From JACKJA01 sp050297015 (GTDB taxonomy: Bacteria > Pseudomonadota > Alphaproteobacteria > Micavibrionales > Micavibrionaceae), in contig JBNKRZ010000005.1 in the NCBI GenBank assembly GCA_050297015.1, forward strand, positions 124,001 to 188,000: DNA of 64,000 nt. Reading direction: 5' to 3'. The notes under the pieces are model-generated. The model made no database searches, was not told the DNA's origin, and saw nothing but the letters and a program-made list of their open reading frames with translations. Below, one piece after another: positions 1-6,941 of this stretch. Numbering within the stretch: position 1 is the first letter of the stretch; each line of letters starts with the position of its first letter. Position numbers and translations under genes: made by a program.

Positions 1-2
1 CG

Positions 3-317
3 ATAAAAGCCATAGGATGGATGCCATGGATGTTTACGCTTTCGCCGTGGTGCCTTGTATGGTTTAGCCTTTTTCAAAGCTTAGGCGGCCATATGTTCTC
101 CGTCGGTCTGAATAGTCGCTGGTATGACGACCAAACTCTGGAGGGGTTGGCTGCGCGGGAAATGTCTTTGGGGATCGGGCGTTTCCTGACTTTGATCGTA
201 GCCGTTCCTTTGCTGTATTATTCCGTGACCGGATTTTTCATTTTTGCTTTCCTGTTAAGCATTCTAATGATAGGAAGCGCAATTTTTGAGAGTAAAGGAT
301 TAAAACAAATACCATGA
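3..317 (+). CDS. C-terminal part of a membrane transporter, probably MFS (5' end outside window)
   Basis: The reading frame is open back to the window edge, so this is probably the tail of a longer gene and the ATG at 21 is internal. It encodes two or three hydrophobic segments (around WCLVWFSLFQSLGG and FLTLIVAVPLLYYS) and a short polar tail. The loop containing LAAREMSLGIGR resembles the cytoplasmic loop of MFS permeases, which is the only hint of family. The stop codon overlaps the start of the next gene (ATGA), so the two are probably cotranscribed and translationally coupled. The MFS call is inference from a short fragment; any polytopic inner-membrane protein would fit. Confidence 0.4.
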   Translation: MKAIGWMPWMFTLSPWCLVWFSLFQSLGGHMFSVGLNSRWYDDQTLEGLAAREMSLGIGRFLTLIVAVPLLYYSVTGFFIFAFLLSILMIGSAIFESKGLKQIP

Positions 318-1099
318 CCATTCGCTCCATTTTGATTACAGGCGCTTCAAGCGGTATCGGCGCAGCTCTGGCGCAACATTACGCTGCGGATGGCGTGACG
401 CTTTTTCTCGGCGGGCGTAATGAAGCGCGGCTTGGTATGGTTGCTCAAAAATGCCGGGATAAAGGCGCTACGGTTTATGTGGATTCTATTGATGTCACCG
501 ACCGCGCGGCGATGGAGGAATGGATTGCGGGGGCGGATGATTCCCGTTCACTTGATCTGGTGATCGCCAATGCCGGAATCTCTGCGGGAGCAAGCGGCTT
601 ATATACAGCCGAAGATTCAAAACTTTTCCGCCGTATCTTTGATGTAAATTGGGGCGGCATCCTCAATACGGTCGAACCAATTATGCCGCGCATGATTGAG
701 CGAGGCCGTGGCCAGATTGCCTTGATGAGTTCACTGGCCGGGTTTTCAGGCTGGCCGGGGGCTGTGGCTTATAGCGCCTCAAAAGGGGTGGTGCGCCTAT
801 ATGGCGAAGGGCTGCGCGGCGCTCTTATGAGACGGGGCGTAAAGGTCAATGTCATTTGCCCCGGTTTTATCAAAACACCACTGACGGATGTAAACCCTTT
901 CCCGATGCCGTTCTTAATGACAGCGGAACGTGGTGCGCAAATTATCGCACGGGCCCTTGCACGTAACAAAGGCCGTATAGCTTTTCCCTGGCCGATGTAT
1001 CTTTTGAGCGGTTTTATTGGATTATTGCCTTATACGTTGATGCAGCGTTTATTGGCACATGCACCGCAAAAGCCCGACGCGCCGCTTGATGATATTTAG
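314..1099 (+). CDS. SDR family NAD(P)-dependent oxidoreductase
   Basis: Classical short-chain dehydrogenase of 261 residues, the usual family length. The glycine-rich nucleotide motif TGASSGIG is at residues 9-16, the NAG motif at 86-88, the catalytic serine around 139-140, and the YxxxK pair is Tyr153/Lys157. The C-terminal 40 residues are hydrophobic (FPWPMYLLSGFIGLLPYT), suggesting membrane association, as in SDRs acting on lipids or long-chain substrates. The substrate cannot be read from sequence. The start overlaps the preceding membrane gene by 4 bp. The TAG stop (1097-1099) lies inside the terminal inverted repeat of a palindromic element, so the last residues may have been redefined by that insertion. 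Confidence 0.9.
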   Translation: MTIRSILITGASSGIGAALAQHYAADGVTLFLGGRNEARLGMVAQKCRDKGATVYVDSIDVTDRAAMEEWIAGADDSRSLDLVIANAGISAGASGLYTAEDSKLFRRIFDVNWGGILNTVEPIMPRMIERGRGQIALMSSLAGFSGWPGAVAYSASKGVVRLYGEGLRGALMRRGVKVNVICPGFIKTPLTDVNPFPMPFLMTAERGAQIIARALARNKGRIAFPWPMYLLSGFIGLLPYTLMQRLLAHAPQKPDAPLDDI

Positions 1100-1244
1100 A
1101 TACTGTAGTCACATGTTATGTACATTTCTGCGCAAGCAGGTTTTTGATGAATGTGCGCGAAAAATGCGCAGAGCATAGCCATAGCTACGGTTAAGCATTT
1201 TGAGCGAACAGAAATATGCATAACATGTGACTACAGTATCTAAA
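1095..1244. repeat. Palindromic MITE-like repeat, copy 1 (150 bp)
   Basis: Its ends are a perfect 26-bp inverted repeat (1095-1120 against 1219-1244) starting TTTAGATACTGTAGTC; pairing continues to 36 bp with two mismatches. The interior contains a smaller hairpin-prone segment (TGCGCGAAAAATGCGCA). The first ~117 bp recur almost unchanged at 2655-2771. There is no transposase ORF, so this is a non-autonomous element or a REP-type palindrome. The left end supplies the stop codon of the upstream SDR gene. Confidence 0.85.
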
Positions 1245-1376
1245 ATAACATATTGTTAAAAAAAGATTTTTTAGAACATTTGTTTTGAAATTGCTTTTAT
1301 TATTTGTTTTTGTGCTATAGTTAAGCGGCGTGTGTTGAAACACTTTTGAAATCCGCAGCAAAGAGAGAGACAGACT

Positions 1377-1721
1377 TTGAGACCGGATATGGATATGGAA
1401 GAGTTAAAAGAAAATATACATCAGGCTGCCTGCCTTATGAAAGCGTTGAGCAACGAACGACGTTTGTCGATCGTTTGCGCTTTGCATGAGGGTGAAAAAA
1501 ATGTTGGTGAGCTTGAAAAAATTATCGGGATTAGCCAATCCGCTCTCTCACAACATTTAGCGAGATTACGACGGGATAAGGTCGTGAATACCCGCCGTGA
1601 AGCGCAGACGATTTATTATTCGATTGGCACCGCCGCCGCTAAATCTTTGTTGAAATGTCTGTGTGACATTTATGACCCTGATAATACTATGAAATCTTGC
1701 TTCGAGCGTGATTGTTCTTAA
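1377..1721 (+). CDS. ArsR/SmtB-family winged-helix repressor, BigR/SqrR-like
   Basis: Small DNA-binding regulator of 114 residues with a helix-turn-helix around 52-70 (SQSALSQHLARLRRD) and a wing (NTRREAQTIYYSI). Cys34, in the IVCAL helix, and the Cys94/Cys96 pair in the C-terminal helix sit where the two redox cysteines of the persulfide/H2S-sensing BigR/SqrR group lie. Sensing of reactive sulfur is therefore a reasonable inference; metal sensing is the alternative. The TTG at 1377 is chosen because the purine-rich GAGAGAGA lies about 8 nt upstream; an ATG at 1389 is the alternative. The 3' end overlaps the convergent glycosyltransferase gene by 4 bp, and no target operon follows directly. 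Confidence 0.82.
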   Translation: MRPDMDMEELKENIHQAACLMKALSNERRLSIVCALHEGEKNVGELEKIIGISQSALSQHLARLRRDKVVNTRREAQTIYYSIGTAAAKSLLKCLCDIYDPDNTMKSCFERDCS

Positions 1722-2653
1722 GTTGTTAATTCATCGAATATCTTCATTACTTCATCAACAGATAAATCATCCAGTTTTTCACGTTGTATCGTTTGAACAT
1801 GCGCACCCAAAGGAGCGTGGTGCGTAGGGTTGCTGGCGCTTGAAAACAAAACAAGAGACGGACATCCGGTCGGCCCGATAAAGTGCATTGGTCCCGTATC
1901 ATTACCAATTGCGCCACTAGCATCGCGCGCCAGTGCCGGAAGATCCAGCAAGGCCGTTTTGCCCGTTAGGTCGAGCGTTGCCGGGCAGGTTTCTTTGATA
2001 ATGGTCGCTTCCGCTTTCTCCGCAGCGGTACCCAGAACAACGGGCTGAAAGCCGCGGGCCGTTATTATTGTTGCAACTTTTCCATAATTTTGTGGTGCCC
2101 AACGTTTTTGCATATGCTGGGGCGCGCAGCCCGGTACCAATAAAATATAGGGTTTTTTAAGGCCAAAGGAAGAGAGGTCGGCCTCGATCCACGAGAGGTT
2201 GTCAACTGTCACGTCTCCGATTCCCGCCAGCGCTAATGTTTGCTTATGACCTTCAAACGCCCGGCCAGCTGTTCGTTCTGGTGAAACATTGCGGTGGGAG
2301 GCACCTTTTGCAATTCCAACCCATTCGGGTTTGTTCTTGAAAAGTTTAAAATACAGTCCCGTACGGTCATTATTTTGTAAGTCGTAAACGCGGGAAAAAC
2401 CACCGCCATTTAGTTTTTTTGCAAATGCCAGCCAATTGAGAGGTTGGCTCCAGCGCAGGCGTTCATCAATCCATATATTATCGAAATATCCCGCTTTTTC
2501 CGCCAGTCCCGCATAGGGTTTGGTGGTCAATAACGTGATTTCGTCATTCGGGTGAAACCGCCGGATCGCCGCCATGGGGCCCAGTGATTGTACAAAATCG
2601 CCCAAAGCACTGAGTTTGATAACAAGGATTCTCTTTTTATCTTTGTCTGACAT
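1718..2653 (-). CDS. Glycosyltransferase family 9 (heptosyltransferase-like)
   Basis: GT-B fold glycosyltransferase of 311 residues. The N-terminus ILVIKLSALGDFVQSL is the GT9 acceptor-side signature, and the C-terminal half has the nucleotide-sugar part (LLVPGCAPQHMQKRW, then GNDTGPMHFI near 255-265). Family members add heptose or related sugars to lipopolysaccharide core at the cytoplasmic face of the inner membrane. Here it stands next to a GT4 enzyme on the same strand, consistent with a surface-glycan role. Its start codon lies just inside the right flank of repeat copy 2, which separates it from the upstream glycosyltransferase gene. Confidence 0.88.
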   Translation of the reverse strand: MSDKDKKRILVIKLSALGDFVQSLGPMAAIRRFHPNDEITLLTTKPYAGLAEKAGYFDNIWIDERLRWSQPLNWLAFAKKLNGGGFSRVYDLQNNDRTGLYFKLFKNKPEWVGIAKGASHRNVSPERTAGRAFEGHKQTLALAGIGDVTVDNLSWIEADLSSFGLKKPYILLVPGCAPQHMQKRWAPQNYGKVATIITARGFQPVVLGTAAEKAEATIIKETCPATLDLTGKTALLDLPALARDASGAIGNDTGPMHFIGPTGCPSLVLFSSASNPTHHAPLGAHVQTIQREKLDDLSVDEVMKIFDELTT

Positions 2654-2654
2654 A

Positions 2655-2932
2655 TTTAGATACTGTAGTTACGTGTTATGTACATTTCTGCGCAAGCAGG
2701 TTTTTGATGAATGTGCGCGAAAAATGCGCAGAGCATAGCCATAGCTACGGTTAAGCATTTTGAGCGAACAGACGCAAAAAGATGCAGCGCCCTTCGGGTT
2801 CGTTTTTCAGATAAAGTTATCATCGTTTTTGCTCCTTGAATATGCTTTGGCATGTCCTGCGGACCAAAAACTTGATCCTTTTATCTGAAAAACGAACAGA
2901 AATAGGCATAACTCGTGACTACAATATCTAAA
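2655..2932. repeat. Palindromic MITE-like repeat, copy 2 (278 bp, with internal insertion)
   Basis: It begins and ends like copy 1 at 1095-1244 (TTTAGATACTGTAGTT ... ACTACAATATCTAAA) and shares its first ~117 bp. It then carries about 128 extra bases. The extra segment holds its own perfect 18-bp inverted repeat (2798-2815 against 2880-2897, GTTCGTTTTTCAGATAAA) and is bracketed by the short direct repeat CGAACAG, as expected of a nested insertion. The right end supplies the TAG stop of the GT4 gene (2928-2930). Confidence 0.82.
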
Positions 2933-4172
2933 ATCCTTGTTTCGTCATATGGGGTGTAAGTGCGTCCAGGTTATGATGTTTTCCGGTATGCAATACAGAT
3001 TGTTCGCCAGCCATTTTTTGTTCGAGAAGTTCGGCATAAACATCCAAAGTCGCATCAGCCATCTTTTCCCGCGTGAAATGTTCCGCGATATGAGCCATCG
3101 CCCGCGTAGCAAGGACGGCGCGCTGCGTTGGGGAAAGGGCCAAAGCTTCATCCAGCGCCCGGCTCATGGCGCGCGCATCACCGGGTGGGACGAGCCATCC
3201 AGTCTCCCCCCGCACGATTGTCTCCTTGGCGCCACCATGATCGGTAGCCACAACCGGGCGGCCCATGGCTTGCCCCTCGACGGGTACCCGGCCAAACCCT
3301 TCCGGATCGGTGGAGGCCGAAACTACAACCGCGGAAAGCATGTACGCCGCCGGCATATCATTGCAATGATCGACAATACGCACATGACCGCCAAGCCCAC
3401 GATCATGAATAGCCTCTTCCAGTTCTTTTCGATATTCGTTGCGGCCCTGATCGGAACCAATAATGACGCAAAAGACATCCCGCCGTTTGAGGGTTTCCAT
3501 GGCCTCAATCAAAACATGATGCCCTTTCCAGCGCGTAAGGCGGCCGGGTAAAAGAATAATGCTGGACCCATCGGGCACCCGCCACTGCTGTGATAGCTGA
3601 ATCATGCGTTCGGCCGTAACGGCCGTGGGATGAAATTTCTCAAGCGCTATGCCGCGGTGGACTACCCGGATTTTCTCTGGGTCCATGCGGTAATTACTTT
3701 GTAAATAACGGGACACATAGCCTGAAATGGCAATGACACGCTCCCCTTGCGCCATGACGGAATTATAGTACCGCTTGGCCTCACCGCTGATATTATAGGG
3801 CGCATGGCACGTCGTCATGAATTGTGCTGGGGTGTTTTTGCAAGCATTGTAACAGCTCCACGCCGGTGCGCGGCTGCGGGCATGAACAATGTCCACACCG
3901 TGCATCGCAATCAGCTTTTTTAACGCCAGCGTGTTTTTCAAAATGGTTGCCGGGTTTTTGGAGTGAACCGGCATATTAATATGAAGGCCACCTACCCGCT
4001 CGATTTCATGAACGCGGGCGCCACCGTTTGAAACAACCAAAGCTTTCGCGCCCGATTGAACAAGCGCTGCCGCCACGTCAATACAGCCTTGCTCCGCGCC
4101 GCCGGGGCCAAGTTCCGGGATAACTTGCATGATAACGGGAATTTTTTGCATTGTTTCTTGCGCGCCGTTCAT
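2928..4172 (-). CDS. Glycosyltransferase family 4
   Basis: GT-B glycosyltransferase of 414 residues. The N-terminal acceptor domain has the GPGGAEQGCIDVAAAL motif typical of GT4. The C-terminal domain contains LLPGRLTRWKGHHVLIEAM and the E-x7-E nucleotide-sugar region (DPEGFGRVPVEGQAMGRPVVATDHGG). Family members retain anomeric configuration and build lipopolysaccharide or capsule sugars; the donor and acceptor cannot be deduced. The last residues and the stop codon are encoded by the end of repeat copy 2, so the natural C-terminus may have been altered. The gene is divergent from the hydrolase gene at 4249. Confidence 0.9.
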   Translation of the reverse strand: MNGAQETMQKIPVIMQVIPELGPGGAEQGCIDVAAALVQSGAKALVVSNGGARVHEIERVGGLHINMPVHSKNPATILKNTLALKKLIAMHGVDIVHARSRAPAWSCYNACKNTPAQFMTTCHAPYNISGEAKRYYNSVMAQGERVIAISGYVSRYLQSNYRMDPEKIRVVHRGIALEKFHPTAVTAERMIQLSQQWRVPDGSSIILLPGRLTRWKGHHVLIEAMETLKRRDVFCVIIGSDQGRNEYRKELEEAIHDRGLGGHVRIVDHCNDMPAAYMLSAVVVSASTDPEGFGRVPVEGQAMGRPVVATDHGGAKETIVRGETGWLVPPGDARAMSRALDEALALSPTQRAVLATRAMAHIAEHFTREKMADATLDVYAELLEQKMAGEQSVLHTGKHHNLDALTPHMTKQGF

Positions 4173-4248
4173 TTTGTCTCTTGTTTTGTCACATTTGATT
4201 TACCACACTATGCTTTGCGACGACACAAGAATAAAGGATTGCGCTTCT

Positions 4249-5007
4249 ATGTCTATCCAATATCTACAACACCGTAATAACAAATTAGCTTATCAATACA
4301 GTGCCGGGCATAATGCGGCTGTGCCGACGGTTGTGTTTTTGCCGGGTTTTCGTTCGGATATGGAAGGTAACAAAGCTACCTATCTGGAAGAACGTTGCCA
4401 GATGCGCGGGCAGGCATTTTTACGATTTGATTACAGCGGGCACGGCATATCGGAAGGTGCTGCGTTTGAGGAGGGCACCATTGGCGCTTGGCTGGATGAT
4501 GCGCTGGCCATAATTGATAAAGTAACAAAGGGGCCGCTGATTTTGGTGGGCTCCTCAATGGGGGGATGGATCGCCTTGCGTGGCGCGTTGGAAAGACCGG
4601 AGCGAATCGCTGCGATTGTGGGACTGGCCGCCGCGCCGGACTTTACGCGAGAGATTGAGGCGCAATTATCCCCCGCCCAAAAAGAAATCATCGAAAAAGA
4701 AGGAATCGTGTTCGTTCCAAACGAATATAGCGATGAGCCTTATATCTTTACCCGTGCCTTGCTAGAAGACGGTGAAAAGCAATGTCTTCTTGATAAAACC
4801 AATGCCATAACCGTCCCCGTGCGTTTAATTCAAGGCATGAAAGACACCGATGTGCCATGGCAAAAAGCAGCGGCCATCGCTCAAAGTTTGAGTGGAGATG
4901 ATGTGCAAATTACGCTGATAAAGGACGGTGATCATCGTCTGTCCCGTCCGCAGGATTTGATGTTGATTAATAAAACGATAGAAGAGCTCAACGGCGTTTA
5001 TACTTGA
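4249..5007 (+). CDS. Alpha/beta hydrolase, ABHD10-like
   Basis: Serine hydrolase of 252 residues. The nucleophile elbow is GSSMGG with Ser103; the likely acid is Asp in GMKDTD near 200, and the histidine is His229 in DGDH. The segments FDYSGHGISEG, EGTIGAW and LVGSSMGGWIAL match the alpha/beta hydrolases related to mitochondrial ABHD10 (acyl-protein thioesterase or esterase), common in alphaproteobacteria. The start at 4249 is preferred over upstream in-frame ATGs because AAAGGA lies 11 nt before it and the upstream codons would overlap the divergent GT4 start. The 3' end overlaps the convergent membrane gene by 20 bp. Confidence 0.85.
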   Translation: MSIQYLQHRNNKLAYQYSAGHNAAVPTVVFLPGFRSDMEGNKATYLEERCQMRGQAFLRFDYSGHGISEGAAFEEGTIGAWLDDALAIIDKVTKGPLILVGSSMGGWIALRGALERPERIAAIVGLAAAPDFTREIEAQLSPAQKEIIEKEGIVFVPNEYSDEPYIFTRALLEDGEKQCLLDKTNAITVPVRLIQGMKDTDVPWQKAAAIAQSLSGDDVQITLIKDGDHRLSRPQDLMLINKTIEELNGVYT

Positions 5008-5395
5008 TACGGCCTTTGGGTCCGTCAACGCGGTCAAATGCATAAGAGGATTTTTTTGCTTTTCGCGCAGAAAGTGTAAAAGGCCACAACCCAAGCCAGT
5101 ATGCCAGCAACAGATAAAGCGTGACAATCGCAAAGGGTAGAGCTGAAACAAATGCTGCTGTTTGCTCCAAAAGCGGCAAAAGAACAGTATCCCAAAACGC
5201 CGGATTGATGGTTTTGTGGACCCAGTCGTAACTTCCGGGCGCGTACTCCACCCACAGCCATCCCAGATCGCTCCATTGTAGTGCTTCCGGGAAGGTGATG
5301 TTGTCTTGCTCCATTCGTATGTACGTAAAATAAACATCGTGGGCCACGGCAGCAGCAACCGGCAGGGCAAGAATAAAGAGTATAAAAGAAATCAT
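4988..5395 (-). CDS. Small inner-membrane protein of unknown function
   Basis: A 135-residue protein with an N-terminal hydrophobic segment (ISFILFILALPVAAAVA), a soluble middle rich in aromatic residues and a second long hydrophobic segment (FVSALPFAIVTLYLLLAYWLGLWPF), ending in a basic tail (GPKGRIKYKRR). This gives an overall two-helix topology with a loop of about 65 residues. No family is recognised. The gene converges on the hydrolase gene with a 20-bp overlap. AAGG about 10 nt upstream of the ATG supports the start. Confidence 0.6.
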   Translation of the reverse strand: MISFILFILALPVAAAVAHDVYFTYIRMEQDNITFPEALQWSDLGWLWVEYAPGSYDWVHKTINPAFWDTVLLPLLEQTAAFVSALPFAIVTLYLLLAYWLGLWPFTLSARKAKKSSYAFDRVDGPKGRIKYKRR

Positions 5396-5522
5396 GAATG
5401 ATAAGCCTTACGTAAGGAAACGAAGCGTTCAACGGCGTCTATTCTATCAACTTCCTGCACAAAAAGAAATAAGACTTGAATTTTCTTTATGCGCCCGCTA
5501 GGTTGCGGCATTATTTTTGTAC

Positions 5523-5610
5523 GGAGAAGTGGCCGAGCGGTTTAAGGCGCACGCCTGGAAAGCGTGTTGGGGGCAACTCCTCGCAGGTTCGAATCCTGTC
5601 TTCTCCGCCA
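5523..5610 (+). tRNA. tRNA-Ser(GGA)
   Basis: A full cloverleaf can be folded: acceptor GGAGAAG pairs with CTTCTCC, the anticodon loop reads CTGGAAA giving anticodon GGA, there is a long class II variable arm (TGTTGGGGGCAACTCCTCGCA), and the T-arm is GGTTCGAATCC. The 3' CCA is encoded. The length of 88 nt and the long variable arm are normal for tRNA-Ser. Confidence 0.96.
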
Positions 5611-5659
5611 TTTACCCTTGATTTTATTAGGTTTTTTCTGTTTTCGCCGTGTCTCCCGC

Positions 5660-5689
5660 ACACCCCCCGACACACCGGAGGGTGTTTTT
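5660..5689 (+). terminator. Probable terminator after tRNA-Ser
   Basis: ACACCC (5660-5665) pairs with GGGTGT (5680-5685) around a GC-rich, partly paired loop and is followed by a T run, 50 nt past the tRNA. Confidence 0.55.
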
Positions 5690-6140
5690 GGACAGATGAG
5701 TGAGAATGAGAGAGCTCATTGAAAATACTGGCATTTTCTCTGTTGAAATATTCCTGGGAGGTCGAGAAATATTTCAATTTTTTATCATCAGGAGAATCTT
5801 GACTCATTGCTCTAGCAAGATTCAGAATCTAACCGCTCGTACGTCGAGGTTTTTTGTCCCAAAATTGTTTGACGTATCGCGGGTTCGCGCGACTTACCGG
5901 GGCCAACAACCGGATGTTCAATTAGCTGAGAAAAAAGGCGGGTGGCTATCCAGGTTAGGATTGGGGTGAAGCTTTTCTTGTTAACGGACCGGTGTATAAA
6001 TATGTGCCCGTTACGAAAAAGATGGGGATGTGCGATACCAATGCCCCTGCTGGAGATTTTATCATAATGGTTTTTCTTTATATATGTGTATAAAATGTGT
6101 ATATTATATGCATTAAATGCGCATATGGGGAGGAATTTCT
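5690..6140. other. Gene-poor stretch between tRNA-Ser and the CcdA-like gene
   Basis: About 450 bp without a convincing gene. The frame at 5700-5969 has no protein-like composition or ribosome-binding site. In another frame, 5958-6089 reads like a piece of real protein (VNGPVYKYVPVTKK, then MGMCDTNAPAGDF) but begins after a stop and has no start, suggesting a decayed gene end. The last 70 bp are AT-rich (TATATATGTGTATAAAATG) and probably hold the promoter of the CcdA-like gene. Confidence 0.5.
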
Positions 6141-6317
6141 ATGTCTCAGGAAACTTCAGCAAAGCGGCGGGTGAACCTAACCATTCGGCGGGATGTCATG
6201 GCGGCGGCCAATGCACTGGGCCTGAATGTCTCACAAGCGGCAGAGGACGGCATCAAAGATGCCATCCGTAAAGCGCGGGCGGATCAGGAACTGTTGAGGG
6301 AAGCGGTAAAATACTAA
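6141..6317 (+). CDS. CcdA-like type II antitoxin (orphan, short C-terminus)
   Basis: A 58-residue protein. The N-terminal ribbon-helix-helix sequence RRVNLTIRRDVMAAANALGL followed by NVSQAAEDGIKDAIRKAR matches the DNA-binding half of CcdA antitoxins. In intact CcdA a C-terminal tail wraps the gyrase poison CcdB; here the protein stops after LLREAVKY, so most of that tail seems missing. No ccdB follows: a terminator begins 3 bp after the stop. The start at 6141 is fixed by GGGGAGGA 6 nt upstream. The protein may act as a stand-alone repressor or be the remnant of a broken toxin-antitoxin pair. Confidence 0.75.
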   Translation: MSQETSAKRRVNLTIRRDVMAAANALGLNVSQAAEDGIKDAIRKARADQELLREAVKY

Positions 6318-6320
6318 TAA

Positions 6321-6359
6321 AAAACCGCGCTCTACAACATTGTGCGAAAGCGCGGTTTT
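6321..6359. terminator. Bidirectional rho-independent terminator
   Basis: A perfect 11-bp stem, AAAACCGCGCT (6321-6331) with AGCGCGGTTTT (6349-6359), lies between the convergent CcdA-like and YunG-like genes, with A/T flanks on both sides. Confidence 0.88.
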
Positions 6360-6377
6360 GAAAAGCTTTGCGTTAAG

Positions 6378-6842
6378 TTAGTGACTGGGATCGAGTCGAA
6401 AATTTCTCATATCAGCCGCAGTTCTTCGTCCGTGCGCAATACGTTCTTCCTGTTTGCTAATAATTTTATCGGTTTTTTCTTTCAGATGGTTATATTTTTC
6501 TTTGATGGTTTCGTCTTTTAACATGGTGCTTCGGGATGCGGTTTCAATTACAGAAATCTGAGGGTCTTTCAAAACTGGGTGATTTTCGTATTCTGCCCAG
6601 CTAGGGTCCACAATTTCACCGTCGATGACGTTCCGGTAATGCGTTTCCTCCGGGCCATTTTCAAAATGGACTGTTAGCTTTTGAATCGTACCGCCAAGGC
6701 GCTCTTGCAGGACAAGCGCTGTGGGTGCACTTTGACCGCGTGGGTCTTCTGTTTTTTTTCGAGCCTCGTCAGGCCGAGTGCTGCTGCCGATAGTCCATGC
6801 TTGCTTTAGAAGGCTAATCTGTCTATGTGCTGGTAATGTCAT
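6378..6842 (-). CDS. YunG-like protein
   Basis: A 154-residue protein. The middle part, DPRGQSAPTALVLQERLGG ... ETHYRNVIDGEIVDPSW, lines up with the YunG family core, usually GQCAVTALVVQD.GG ... HYWN.ING..DLT. YunG proteins resemble cysteine-peptidase-like folds, but their function is not established. Here the conserved Cys of GQC is Ser, so any thiol chemistry would be lost or changed. The C-terminal 60 residues are a charged, probably helical extension (KDETIKEKYNHLKEKTDKII) absent from short family members. The gene is convergent with the CcdA-like gene across a shared terminator. Confidence 0.6.
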   Translation of the reverse strand: MTLPAHRQISLLKQAWTIGSSTRPDEARKKTEDPRGQSAPTALVLQERLGGTIQKLTVHFENGPEETHYRNVIDGEIVDPSWAEYENHPVLKDPQISVIETASRSTMLKDETIKEKYNHLKEKTDKIISKQEERIAHGRRTAADMRNFRLDPSH

Positions 6843-6941
6843 AATTTATCCTCGTTTACACCCTGTTTATTCAATTACTGGGAATATTATAGGGAATTTT
6901 AGCGCCCCCGTCAAGGAATTATGAAAAATAAAAGGTGTACC

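Noticed and set aside
2656..2853. 65-codon minus-strand frame
   Set aside because: Lies inside palindromic repeat copy 2 and has no protein-like composition.
5700..5969. 89-codon frame after tRNA-Ser
   Set aside because: No ribosome-binding site, no conserved-looking sequence, starts in the flank of the tRNA terminator.
5523..6900. Integrated island at tRNA-Ser
   Set aside because: No integrase and no duplicated tRNA 3' end seen within the window, so the orphan genes alone do not prove an island.
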